From positions 1 to 64,000 of the forward strand of contig NZ_VLNR01000004.1 in the NCBI RefSeq assembly GCF_007489275.1: DNA of 64,000 bases, in the 5' to 3' direction. Shown here piece by piece: positions 1-10,200 of this stretch. Made by a program: the position numbers and the translations under genes. The notes under the pieces are model-generated. The model saw only the letters and a program-made list of their open reading frames with translations, had not been told where the DNA came from and made no database searches. This DNA is from Aquimarina algiphila. Its GTDB lineage: Bacteria; Bacteroidota; Bacteroidia; Flavobacteriales; Flavobacteriaceae. Numbering within the stretch: position 1 is the stretch's first letter; every line of letters starts with the position of its first letter.

Positions 1-51
1 TCCTTTTAAAACCTTGAGTATTTTATCGTAATTTGCTTGAAAGTTGTGCAT
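1..51 (-). CDS. N-terminal fragment of an unidentified protein (cut by window edge)
   Basis: Reading leftward from an ATG at 49-51, an open frame runs off the window edge and encodes MHNFQANYDKILKVLKG. The fragment is 17 residues, too short to assign to a family. It has no signal peptide character, so a cytoplasmic protein is more likely than a secreted one. If real, it would be transcribed divergently from the susC operon out of a shared intergenic region. It could equally be a chance open frame. Confidence 0.3.
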   Translation of the reverse strand, partial: MHNFQANYDKILKVLKG

Positions 52-610
52 ATGAATTATAGTGTCGTAACTACAATTTACTGCCTTTTAGCAGTTTGCG
101 CAACTTTTTCTAAATGCACAACGGGTATTCAATACTATTTATAAGCATATAATTTTCACAATATCGTTACCGTGTAATTTTTAATTGTAATTTTCGACTA
201 TAAAACATAAATACATATAAAAATACACCATATGTTTAATAAATAATTTCATATACAGTAATTATTTACACACTCTTTATGTTAAAACAAAATCGTTTGC
301 TTGTAAGTAATAGTATTTTTTAACAAAAAAATAAAACACTCTTCACACGCTTTTATTAGACATTGAAAATCAGGTATTTACTACTTAAAAAACAGGGTTA
401 CCAAAGCATTAATAATGCACAAAAACAGTTAGTAATTCATGATTTTTTTAACCAGATATATATAAAAACTTCAATAATTTAACTTATTTTAAGAAATTAA
501 ACATATGTCTTACGAATTAAGACATATGTTACTCGCATTATATCAATTTATATGAATTTTTGTTAGGATAATTGGAAAGTCTAAAAATTTAAACACAAAA
601 ATTATAAAGT
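52..610. other. Intergenic promoter region upstream of susC
   Basis: About 560 bases of very AT-rich sequence with no convincing coding frame. It holds the tandem 21-bp-spaced boxes at 500-529. A 9-bp inverted repeat, GTTGTGCAT (43-51) and ATGCACAAC (114-122), overlaps the start of the possible leftward gene. A possible Bacteroidota -7 element resembling TAnnTTTG (AATTTTTG) lies at about 554-561, some 25 bases after the boxes. Confidence 0.5.
500..529 (+). promoter_or_regulatory. Tandem operator boxes, 21-bp period, before susC
   Basis: AACATATGT (500-508) and GACATATGT (521-529) are direct repeats with a 12-base spacer. The surrounding 31 bases (500-530) are also a perfect inverted repeat, 13-base arms around CGAAT. 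The same box pair and spacing recur before the GH3, GH43 and beta-helix genes. A 21-bp direct-repeat period matches how AraC-family DNA-binding domains sit on adjacent half-sites, so an AraC-type hybrid two-component regulator is the likely user (inference). Confidence 0.6.
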
Positions 611-3600
611 ATGAAATTCAATTTACTTGCTAACTGCAAGCATAAAAGCTATACTGTTTTATTTTTATTAGCAATGAGCTTTGGTGTAATGCAAGCGCAA
701 TCGATTACTGTAAGTGGTACAGTAACAGAAGGAGGGAATCCTTTGTTGGGAGTTAACGTCATAGTCAAAGGTACTCAAAATGGTACTGTTACGGATTTTG
801 ATGGATTATATGAAGTAACAGCTAATGTTGGTGAGATTTTGGTTTTTTCATCTGTTGGTTTTAATAGTAAAGAAGTAACGATTGGAAATGAGTCCACAAT
901 TGATGTCTCCTTAACGGCAAATGTTTCTGAATTAGATGAAGTAATTGTAGTAGGATATCAGGCGCAATCCAAAAGGGAAATTTCTGGTTCTATTAGTTCT
1001 GTCAAAAGTGAAGTACTTGAAAGACAAGCAGTAGGGAACTTTGCTGAGGCATTACAAGGGCAATTGGCCGGAGTAAACGTACAGGCACAAAGTGGTGCTC
1101 CAGGATCTAGGGTAAATATTCAAATTCGTGGTGCTAACTCATTATCTAGTAATGGAACTTCTGATTTAGATCCTAATGGAGGGATAGCAAATCCCGGAAA
1201 TAATTCATTAGGTCCACTATATATAATTGATGGCGTTCCTTTTTCCGATAATCCGAATATCAGTCCAAATGAGATAGAGTCGATTGAAGTTCTTAAAGAT
1301 GCTGCAACCGCTGCAATCTATGGTTCTAGAGCATCGGGTGGGGTAATCATCATAACCACAAAAAAGGCTAAACCAGGTAATTTGAATGTTAATTTTTCAA
1401 CCTGGACCTCAATAAATAGAATCACATCAAGTCTTCCTACCCTTACGGGATCTGAGTTTATTGCTTTAAACAGGCAATTTACTCAAAACTCAGGGTTACC
1501 ATTTGAAGTAGTTGGTGTTTTAGCAGTAAACCCAAATGCACTGGAAAATAACACAGATTGGCAAGAGGAAATTCTTAATGACAACGCTGTAACTAGAAAC
1601 TTCAATGTTAGATTATCTGGAGGTAGTGATGTAGCAAACTTCAGTTTAGTTGCAGATCACCTTAATCAAGACGGTGTATATAAAAAATCTGATTTTAGAC
1701 GTACAAACTTAAGAATGAATAGTAATTTCAAGAAAGGAAGATTTAAATTGTTTTCTAGTTTTTTCTTGAGCAGATCAGATTCGAATAGAGAACCTTGGGC
1801 CATATTATATGATGCAATTAGAGCACCAGCAACAGAAGCAGGACCTGAAAGCTTAGCTGAAGGGAATTCATTAACAGGAAATGCTGATCAATTCAATATT
1901 TTTGGAAATATCCTTCAAAAGCTTCAAGAAACCAGTACAAATGAAAGTAATGCTGCTGGAGGAACATTACAATTTAGTTATGAATTAGCAGATGGCCTTA
2001 ATGCCAGATTTAACCTTAGTGGTAACAGAACTACAACTAGAGCAATATTCTTTGAGCCTGCCTTCAGATTTGTAGATGAAGACACAGGAGAATTAATCCC
2101 AAATAGGGCTTTAGAAGCAATTTCCAGTTTACAAGAAACCACAACTACATTTCAACAAACTTCAGTAGAAGGTATTTTAGATTATAAAAAACGTTTTGGC
2201 GATCATAACTTATCATTACTTGCAGGATATACTCTTGAGAACAGGTTATGGGCAACAACCCGAACAAGAGTTAATGAATTTATTACAAATGAATTACCAA
2301 CTATTGATCAAGCTATTGATAGAGAAAACATAACAGTTAGTGGGCAGGATACTCCTTCCTCTATTATTGGTATATTAGGTACTGTAGGATATGACTACAA
2401 AGGGAAATATTTGATAAGAGGAAATATTCGTTCTGATGGATCTAGTAAATTCGAACCAGAAAACAGATTCGAACCATTCTGGGGAGTATCCGTTGCATGG
2501 TCTGTAGCCAGAGAAGAATTCTTTAAAAATATTTCTGCTTTTTCTTTTATTAATGACTTAAAACTGAGAGCCAGTCATGGTGAAGTAGGAAATCAAAATA
2601 TTGGAGATTTTCAAACTGTACCTTTAATTACTAATAATCTAAATGTTCCAATTGGTGATGGAATTGCAAATGGTTTGAATCAAACTAGAATTTTTAATAG
2701 AGATTTACGATGGGAAACTAGTATTTCTGATAACTATGGTATTGATCTTAGTTTATTTAATAACAAGTTTACGTTTACTGGAGAATATTATACTGTTAGA
2801 AAAGAAGATTTACTTTTTAATGTTGTATTACCTGCCAGTGCAGGTGCTGAAGGTCAAAATAATCAACCTCCTACAGTAGCAACAAACATTGGAGAATTGA
2901 CCAATGAAGGATTTGAAGTAACTATTGGCTATAAAAATCGGGATCATGCACTTAAATGGGGCATAAACGGTACATTTACTACGAATAGAAACGAAGTAAC
3001 CAGATTAAACGGTTCTACATCTCAAATTGATGGAGGTCAAATTACTCCTGGAGCAGGTAATTTTACTACTTTACCGGTTAACTTTGCCAGAGAAGGATTT
3101 CAGGCTGGAGCATTTTTCTTAGTACCGACAGATGGTATCATAAGAAGTCAGGAAGAATTAGATGAATACCAATTACTGGGAGGAACAATTCCTCAAGGTG
3201 CTCAAATTGGTGATGCTCGACTTGTAGATGCAAACGGAGATGGGTCTATAGATTTTGATAATGATCGTGTCTTTCAGGGAAATAATACTCCTGATTTTGA
3301 AGTTGGCTTGAATTTTAATTTAGATTATAAAAACTTCGATTTTAATATGAGTTGGTTCGGTTCTTATGGAAGTAAAATATTGAATGGTCCTAAAGCTCTA
3401 GCCTATAATCAACAAAATCATAGAGATTTATTATTTGCATATACTCCAAATAATCCTACTTCAAATATTCCTATCAATAGAGAGGGAGCAAATGACGTAA
3501 GTTACTCTCCTATTACCGATATTTTCTTAGAAGATGGAGATTATATTAGATTAAGAAATGTTCAATTAGGATATAGCCTTCCTAAAGATGTTTTATCCAA

Positions 3601-3775
3601 AATAGGTGTTTCTAAATTAAGAGTATATCTAGGTGCATCGAACCTACTCACGATAACCGATTATACAGGTTATGACCCAGAAGTAGGTGGTGATGGATTA
3701 TTTTCCAGAGGTATAGATAGAGGATTAACTCCTATCACTGCATCAGGTCGAATCGGAGTAGAAGTTGGATTTTAA
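611..3775 (+). CDS. susC: SusC/RagA-type TonB-dependent outer-membrane transporter
   Basis: Outer-membrane importer of oligosaccharides, powered by TonB. The 1054-residue product has a signal peptide (cleavage near residue 30, after MQAQ), then a carboxypeptidase-regulatory-like domain (about 32-110, with VSGTVTEGGNPLLGVNVIVK and a DFDGLYEV motif). The TonB-box-like DEVIVVGYQ is followed by a plug domain with RGANSL and YIIDGVP, and a long 22-strand barrel ending in a hydrophobic strand (IGVEVGF). Length and order are typical of SusC. It lies 11 bases before its SusD partner, the usual arrangement. The tandem boxes at 500-529 probably control it. The substrate cannot be read from the sequence; the neighbours suggest sulfated galactan fragments. 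Confidence 0.95.
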   Translation: MKFNLLANCKHKSYTVLFLLAMSFGVMQAQSITVSGTVTEGGNPLLGVNVIVKGTQNGTVTDFDGLYEVTANVGEILVFSSVGFNSKEVTIGNESTIDVSLTANVSELDEVIVVGYQAQSKREISGSISSVKSEVLERQAVGNFAEALQGQLAGVNVQAQSGAPGSRVNIQIRGANSLSSNGTSDLDPNGGIANPGNNSLGPLYIIDGVPFSDNPNISPNEIESIEVLKDAATAAIYGSRASGGVIIITTKKAKPGNLNVNFSTWTSINRITSSLPTLTGSEFIALNRQFTQNSGLPFEVVGVLAVNPNALENNTDWQEEILNDNAVTRNFNVRLSGGSDVANFSLVADHLNQDGVYKKSDFRRTNLRMNSNFKKGRFKLFSSFFLSRSDSNREPWAILYDAIRAPATEAGPESLAEGNSLTGNADQFNIFGNILQKLQETSTNESNAAGGTLQFSYELADGLNARFNLSGNRTTTRAIFFEPAFRFVDEDTGELIPNRALEAISSLQETTTTFQQTSVEGILDYKKRFGDHNLSLLAGYTLENRLWATTRTRVNEFITNELPTIDQAIDRENITVSGQDTPSSIIGILGTVGYDYKGKYLIRGNIRSDGSSKFEPENRFEPFWGVSVAWSVAREEFFKNISAFSFINDLKLRASHGEVGNQNIGDFQTVPLITNNLNVPIGDGIANGLNQTRIFNRDLRWETSISDNYGIDLSLFNNKFTFTGEYYTVRKEDLLFNVVLPASAGAEGQNNQPPTVATNIGELTNEGFEVTIGYKNRDHALKWGINGTFTTNRNEVTRLNGSTSQIDGGQITPGAGNFTTLPVNFAREGFQAGAFFLVPTDGIIRSQEELDEYQLLGGTIPQGAQIGDARLVDANGDGSIDFDNDRVFQGNNTPDFEVGLNFNLDYKNFDFNMSWFGSYGSKILNGPKALAYNQQNHRDLLFAYTPNNPTSNIPINREGANDVSYSPITDIFLEDGDYIRLRNVQLGYSLPKDVLSKIGVSKLRVYLGASNLLTITDYTGYDPEVGGDGLFSRGIDRGLTPITASGRIGVEVGF

Positions 3776-3786
3776 AAAACAAAGCA

Positions 3787-5634
3787 ATGAAAAAAATAGT
3801 AATAATTTTATCTTTCATCATTTTAGGCACTACATTCTTTGGTTGTAGTCAGGATGATCTTTTGGAAGCAGAAAATAGAAATCAATTAAGCGCCCAAAAT
3901 TTTTGGAAAACCCAAAGGGATGCTGAAGCAGGAATTTATTCAGTCTACAGCTCATTACAATTTAATGGTGTTTTAGGGTCTACTGCCGTTCTTGCAGCTG
4001 CACTGCAATCCGAACATGGAAGAGTTGGTAATATTGGTAGACGACCAAATAGTCTCGAATTTGATAACGCATTAGTTAATTCAACAAATGGTGACGTTTT
4101 TGCCCAATGGGAAGATTTATATAAAGTAGTCTTTAGAGCAAATGCAGTATTGGCTAATGTTCCTAATATCGAAATGGACGAAACCGTTAAAAGAGAAATC
4201 CTGGGTGAAGCGTATTTTCTTCGTGGTTTAGCTATGTTTTGGATAGCGAATGGTTTCAATGGAGGGGCTGTACCTTATCCAATTGTACTACCAGAAAGTT
4301 TAGAAGAAACAAGATTTTCTATAGAAGATAGAGATGTTGTATATAGTCAGATTATAGAAGATCTAACTATGGCTCAAACTAATCTTGTTGAGAGATTAAA
4401 CTGGACAAGTGAAGGTCAAGAAGGAAGAGCTACTTGGGGAGCTGCTACTTCTATCCTAGGTAAAGTATACCTTTATGAAGAAAATTTCACAAGAGCTGCA
4501 GAAGAATTTAAAAAAGTTATTGATTCTGGCGAATATCAGCTTGTTGATGACATTGCTCAAAACTTTAATGAAGAAGGCGAATTTAATGAAGAATCTATTT
4601 TCGAAGTTCAGTTTTTTGTAAGTGACCCAATTAGTGGTGGAAATTTTGGTGATGGAGAAGGTGATAACCCAAATGAATCTACATTAAGACCTACTTCCTG
4701 GACAAGAAATGGAGGATTTGGTTTTATGTTTGTTACTCACTTCACATCTTCATTATATCGTAACGAAGTGGTAGATCCTAGTTTACCTATAAACACAAGT
4801 ATGCCACAAGAGGTTTATGATGAGAACAGCGAGTTGGAAGAGACTATTACACCAAGAATCAGGTCTCTTAGAAGTGAAGCTTCGATGGCGTATGAAGATG
4901 ATGGTTCTATATTTTACACAACATCAACCAGAGAAAATTTTATAAGAATGTTATCTAGAGGTCAGGTTAGAAAATTTCATAACCACACTTTAGAAACAGA
5001 ACCAAGAAATTCAGGAATAAATGAGCAAGTAATTCGTTATGCAGATGTACTTTTAATGTATGCAGAAGCCTTATTACGAGGACAAGGTGATGCAGGAGTA
5101 ACAGAAGCCTTAACTTATATTAATCAAGTAAGACAAAGATCTGGATTAGTTACATTAGAAACGCTATTTGCTGGTGTACCTACCTCTCCTATCATTTTAA
5201 ATACTTTCTCTGATCTTAGACCTGACGTAGGGGATACCGCTCCTGAGGCTCAAGCAAAAATAGATCAAATCACTGCTATAAATGATGGATTGGATCCAAC
5301 ACTTAAAATCGAACCACAAGCACTAACTGCTGATAATATAGTTCTTCATTTATTTAATAAAGAACGACCTGCCGAGTTTGCATGGGAAGGAAGAGGTATT
5401 TCTTGGCAAGATTTAAGAAGAAGACCTGGTGGTCCGGCGGCACGATTTGTAGAACTTGGAAATGTTCGTTATACGTCTACTACTCTTGATGTACAAGCGT
5501 TTGAAGAATTGCCTGAGTTTGTAGAAAATAGCCTTCAGGACTTTATGTTAAGAAAAGTTAATTTTGGTCCGGAAGATTTATATTATCCGTTACCATCACA
5601 AGAAATAATACAAAACCCATTATTAAATAACTAA
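3787..5634 (+). CDS. susD: SusD/RagB-type glycan-binding lipoprotein
   Basis: Surface lipoprotein that forms the lid over the SusC barrel and captures the oligosaccharide. The 615-residue product has a lipoprotein signal with the lipid-anchor Cys at about residue 20 (TTFFGCSQDD). A SusD N-terminal region follows (NFWKTQRDAEAGIYSVYSSL), with TPR-like helices (LRGLAMFWIANGF) and a C-terminal RagB/SusD domain that includes YADVLLMYAEALLR and the late ERPAEFAWEGRG motif. All are standard for the family. It is directly downstream of susC and 28 bases before the next lipoprotein gene, so the three form an operon. Confidence 0.95.
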   Translation: MKKIVIILSFIILGTTFFGCSQDDLLEAENRNQLSAQNFWKTQRDAEAGIYSVYSSLQFNGVLGSTAVLAAALQSEHGRVGNIGRRPNSLEFDNALVNSTNGDVFAQWEDLYKVVFRANAVLANVPNIEMDETVKREILGEAYFLRGLAMFWIANGFNGGAVPYPIVLPESLEETRFSIEDRDVVYSQIIEDLTMAQTNLVERLNWTSEGQEGRATWGAATSILGKVYLYEENFTRAAEEFKKVIDSGEYQLVDDIAQNFNEEGEFNEESIFEVQFFVSDPISGGNFGDGEGDNPNESTLRPTSWTRNGGFGFMFVTHFTSSLYRNEVVDPSLPINTSMPQEVYDENSELEETITPRIRSLRSEASMAYEDDGSIFYTTSTRENFIRMLSRGQVRKFHNHTLETEPRNSGINEQVIRYADVLLMYAEALLRGQGDAGVTEALTYINQVRQRSGLVTLETLFAGVPTSPIILNTFSDLRPDVGDTAPEAQAKIDQITAINDGLDPTLKIEPQALTADNIVLHLFNKERPAEFAWEGRGISWQDLRRRPGGPAARFVELGNVRYTSTTLDVQAFEELPEFVENSLQDFMLRKVNFGPEDLYYPLPSQEIIQNPLLNN

Positions 5635-5662
5635 TGGAATTTTTAAAACATATTTAAATACT

Positions 5663-7195
5663 ATGAAAAATATATTTAAAAACATAACATATATTTGTTT
5701 AATCATGGGATTCGTTATCTCGTGTACAACAAATGAATATGAGATCCCTAACGATGGAGGTGGTAACGCCTTACTTGTTAGTAGTATTAACGATGGATTA
5801 AGACCCGGAGAAATTGAGGTAAGAGTTGGAGATTCTTCAAAATATAATGACCTCTCTATCTTCTCTGAGGATAGATTATGGACTTTTCCTGAAGGAGCAG
5901 TTGATATTTTAGGAAGTAGTAATGACATTACAACAGATAAGAAAGAATTTACTGTTGTATTTAAAGGGAACGAAGATAATACTCCCCGTACAATTGAAGT
6001 TCTTTTACAACCTGTCTTTAATGGACCTGTCCCTCCCGAAGCAGCAACAGATACTGCTTTTGTAAGGATACTCCCTCATATTACGGCTAGTTTTACTAAT
6101 GATATTCCAGAAGTTGACGGTGCATTAAAATTAGAGGCAGGAAATGTAGCCACATTTACTAATACCAGTAGCGAATTGGAAAGTGCTGAGTGGGTTATTT
6201 TTAATAACACTACTAATACTATTAAAGGAGATACTATAAAAACTATTAATGTTGAAAATGAAAGATTTACTTCTTTAGGATCCTATACAGTAAGACTAAG
6301 AGCTTTTGATGATATGCCTTTTTCACAGGACTTTGCATCACTAAATTTCGAAGTAATTCCTTCTTCAGAACCTCTTATATTAGAACCTGAAATAAGAGAG
6401 GATGGAGATGGAGAAATTACATTAAGATATTCTAGAGATTTAGATCCATCATCATTAGATCCGATATCGAATTTTACACTTATGGTAGATGCTGCTCCAG
6501 CTACAATTAGTTCTGTTATGGTAGATCCCGATAATCCTGCTAATCTAGTTGTTACCCCAGCAGTAAATATTAAAAACACACAAACTGCTACACTTGCCTA
6601 TATGGTAACTAATTTACAATCTTCAGATGCAGCTCCAGCACCATCTTTAGCAACAACTGCTATTGAAGCTTTTAACCCTAATTTATTTACAAAAGACCCA
6701 ACATTTGAAGAAGGAGATATTCAATGGGGTAATCCTTTTGGCAATAATACAACTGGTGTTTTCAGAACACGTGTATCGCCAGGAAACAATAGTAATTTTG
6801 CTATGAGTATTCAGGGGGTTGATGTAGGAAATAATTTTCAAATAGCTATTACAGATGCATTTGAAGTAAAAGCTGGTAATCAAATTAGATTAACTTTTGA
6901 TTACAAATTACCACCAGGATTTCCTGGCAATACCAATTTTACTTTTAGGATATATGAATTTCCTGGTTTTTCAGACTTATATCGAAACTTTACTAATGTA
7001 GGATGTTGTGGTCTAGTAGCTGATGGCACATGGCAAACTCGGACTGTAATATTAGGTGATGGAAGTAATGGACCAACGACTGTTCCTTCAGACTTCTCTG
7101 GAAGTATTTTTATGCAAATAATCGCAGATCCTTCTGGTGGAGCTAATCCAGAAATTTTATTAGACAATTTTAGAATTGAACATGTTGAATTATAA
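5663..7195 (+). CDS. Surface glycan-binding lipoprotein with PKD-like and C-terminal jelly-roll domains
   Basis: Probably a SusE/SGBP-like surface protein that helps bind the polysaccharide. The 510-residue product starts with a lipoprotein signal (MGFVISCTTNEYE, Cys at about residue 21). A PKD-like domain follows at about 130-225 (FTNTSSELESAEWVIFNN), then an Ig-like domain at about 235-335, and a carbohydrate-binding-like jelly roll in the last ~160 residues, ending ILLDNFRIEHVEL as CBM-type sandwiches often do. I see no catalytic motif. It is the third gene of the susCD operon, the usual place for such a protein. Sequence in this class varies too fast to name a ligand. Confidence 0.7.
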   Translation: MKNIFKNITYICLIMGFVISCTTNEYEIPNDGGGNALLVSSINDGLRPGEIEVRVGDSSKYNDLSIFSEDRLWTFPEGAVDILGSSNDITTDKKEFTVVFKGNEDNTPRTIEVLLQPVFNGPVPPEAATDTAFVRILPHITASFTNDIPEVDGALKLEAGNVATFTNTSSELESAEWVIFNNTTNTIKGDTIKTINVENERFTSLGSYTVRLRAFDDMPFSQDFASLNFEVIPSSEPLILEPEIREDGDGEITLRYSRDLDPSSLDPISNFTLMVDAAPATISSVMVDPDNPANLVVTPAVNIKNTQTATLAYMVTNLQSSDAAPAPSLATTAIEAFNPNLFTKDPTFEEGDIQWGNPFGNNTTGVFRTRVSPGNNSNFAMSIQGVDVGNNFQIAITDAFEVKAGNQIRLTFDYKLPPGFPGNTNFTFRIYEFPGFSDLYRNFTNVGCCGLVADGTWQTRTVILGDGSNGPTTVPSDFSGSIFMQIIADPSGGANPEILLDNFRIEHVEL

Positions 7196-7220
7196 TTATT
7201 TTAATTTTAAGTATATTAAA

Positions 7221-7250
7221 GGGCTGTTTCTACAACAGCCCTATTTTTTT
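7221..7250 (+). terminator. Intrinsic terminator after the susCD-SGBP operon
   Basis: GGGCTGTT (7221-7228), a 5-base loop and AACAGCCC (7234-7241) form a perfect 8-bp stem followed by TATTTTTTTT. It sits between the lipoprotein stop and the FG-GAP gene, only 13 bases before that gene's chosen start. Confidence 0.8.
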
Positions 7251-7262
7251 TATCAAAAACTT

Positions 7263-10200
7263 ATGTTACGATACATATTTATATTATCTATTTTTATTGT
7301 AAGTTGCTCTAAGTCAAAAACAGAAAATACCCCTGCCCCCTCCTCTACTTTATTTTCACTACTTGATCAGAGTAAAACAAATATAACTTTCAATAATAAT
7401 GTTACTGAGGACTACTATAATTTCTTTGGAGTATTCAATTATGCATATAATGGTGCTGGAGTAGCAATTGGTGATATCAATAATGATGGTTTATCTGACA
7501 TCTATTTTGTAGGAAATCAAGTAGATGACAAACTATATCTTAATAAAGGCAACTTCGTCTTTGAAGATATAACAATCAAGTCAGGTATTAAGCAAAAAAA
7601 AGCATGGCATAACGGAGTAGTTATGGCAGATGTTAATGGAGATAATCTTTTGGATATCTATATCACTGTTGGCGGATGGAATGAAACCAAACAAAATCGA
7701 AAAAACCTACTGTATATAAATCAAGGTAATGCTACATTTAAAGAAGAAGCGCAATCCTATGGAATTGCAGATCATGGATTCTCTTTAATGGCTTCCTTTT
7801 TTGATATGGATAATGATAACGACCTAGATTTATATGTTACTAATAGACCTAATCAATTCTTTTTAGGAATAGAAGCAGTCGTAAAAGGTAAAAAACAAAT
7901 ACCAAATAATTATAGTGACAAACTTTATAAAAATGATAATGGAAAATTTATAGATGTTAGTAGTACAAATGGTATAACAAATACTTTAGGGTATGGTCTC
8001 GGAATAGTTACTAGCGATCTTGATAAAGATGGGCATACTGATATCTATGTTGGAAATGATTTTTTTGAAAATGACTATTATTTCAAAAACAAAGGTGTTG
8101 GTGTTTTTAATGAACAGATTGATCAATTTTCTAATCATATTTCTTACTTTACTATGGGGGTAGATGCTGTCGATGTAAATAATGATGGCTTTGAGGATCT
8201 TTTTTCATTAGATATGTATCCCAATGATTATGTTCGTGCTAAAACCACAATGGCTCCAATGGATGTCCAATCATACAATAAAATACTCAAACATGGATTC
8301 TATAATCAATACATGCACAATGTATTAAACTTAAATAATGGCAATGGTTTTTTTAGTGATGTAAGTCAACTTGCTGGTGTTAATAGTACAGATTGGAGTT
8401 GGGCATGTTTGGGAGCCGATTTTGATAACGATGGCGATAATGATATTTTTGTATCTAACGGATACAAAAGAGATTTATGGGATAGAGATGCTAATAACAA
8501 AAGAAATGAATACACTTCAAAACCTGTTGATAGAAATAAAACTCCCAACCAAATTATTAAAGAAGTAGTTAATTTATACCCATCAGTTAAACTTCGAAAT
8601 TACATATTCGAAAACCAAGGTGATTTATCATTTACAAATAGAGCAACCGACTGGGGTTTAAAAGATTTAAGTTTCTCTAATGGCGCCGCATATGGAGACT
8701 TAGATAATGATGGAGATTTAGATTTAGTTGTTAATAACATAGATGATGAAGCATTTATCTATCAAAACACAACCGAAAACCTTACCAAAAATAATTTCCT
8801 GAAAGTAAAATTAAATGGACCAAAGTTAAATTCAAATGGTTTGGGTGCAAAAATTACTATTTTTCATCAAGATAGTATTCAATTTAAAGATTTTAAAACA
8901 GTAAGAGGATATTTATCTTCTGTAGCCCCTATAGTACATTTCGGATTGGGTCAAATAAAAACTATTGATTCTTTATCTGTAGTTTGGACGGATGGAAAAC
9001 AAAATATTTTAAGAGATATCAATGTAAATCAACAAATAGTAATTAAGTATAAAAATGCTATTCATACTGCGATTAAGGAAGAAAAAAACAAATCTCAGTT
9101 ATTAACAGATATAACTAATGAAATTTTTAAATCTCCTTTACATCATATAGAAAATGAATATGATGATTATAAAAATCAAATTTTGTTGCCCCATAAACTT
9201 TCTACTTTAGGACCTGCCCTTGCCATAGGTGATATCAACAATGATGGGCTAGAAGATTTTTTTCTAGGCGGAAGTAAAGGTTATTCTTCTCAAATCTATC
9301 TTCAAACAAAGGATAGCAAGTTTATAATAAAAGAGCAACCTGAGTTAGTGAACGATCAGGAACAAGAAGATGTTTTTGCTTCCTTTTTTGATGTTGATAA
9401 CGATAACGATTTGGATTTATATGTAGTTAGTGGTGGTAATGAATTCGAGTCTGAAAATAAATTTTACAACGATCGATTATACTTAAACAATGGTTCTGGC
9501 AATTTTACAAAGTCATCTAGTTTACCTCAAATAAACACTAGTGGTTCTTGTTTGGTTCCTATAGATTTTGATAATGATGGAGATCTGGATTTATTCATAG
9601 GAAGTCGACACACACCAAGAAAGTATCCTAAACCTTCATCAAGTTTTATCTTGGAAAACAGAAATGGAAAATTTATCGACGTAACAAACACTATTGCTCC
9701 AGAATTAAAAGATTTAGGTATGGTTACTTCTGCAATTAGTAGTAATATAGATACTGATCAAGATAAAGAATTATTAATTGTTGGAGAATGGATGAAAATA
9801 CATGTCTTCAAATGGAAAAACGGAAAGTACAATGATATCACAGATGATTTGGGACTTGCAAAAACACACGGATGGTGGAATCGTATCGAAGCTAATGATA
9901 TTGATAATGATGGAGACATGGATTTTGTAGTCGGTAATCTGGGGTTAAACTATAAATTTAAGGCCTCAACAGAAAAGCCTTTCTATATATTTGCTAGCGA
10001 CTATGACCAAAATGGAACTCAAGATGTTTTTCTTGCCAAAAAACTGGATGATAAACTAGTACCTATTAGAGGAAAACAATGTTCTACAGAACAACTTCCT
10101 GGTTTAGAAAAAAAGTTTCAATCCTATAAAGAATTTGCAAATGCAGGATTATTTGACATCATAGGCAAAGACCAAGAATCTGCTTTAAAATATCAAGCGG

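Noticed and set aside
7176..7262. Upstream extension of the FG-GAP protein
   Set aside because: It overlaps the previous gene and the terminator hairpin and would destroy the lipoprotein signal; the ATG at 7263 is better.
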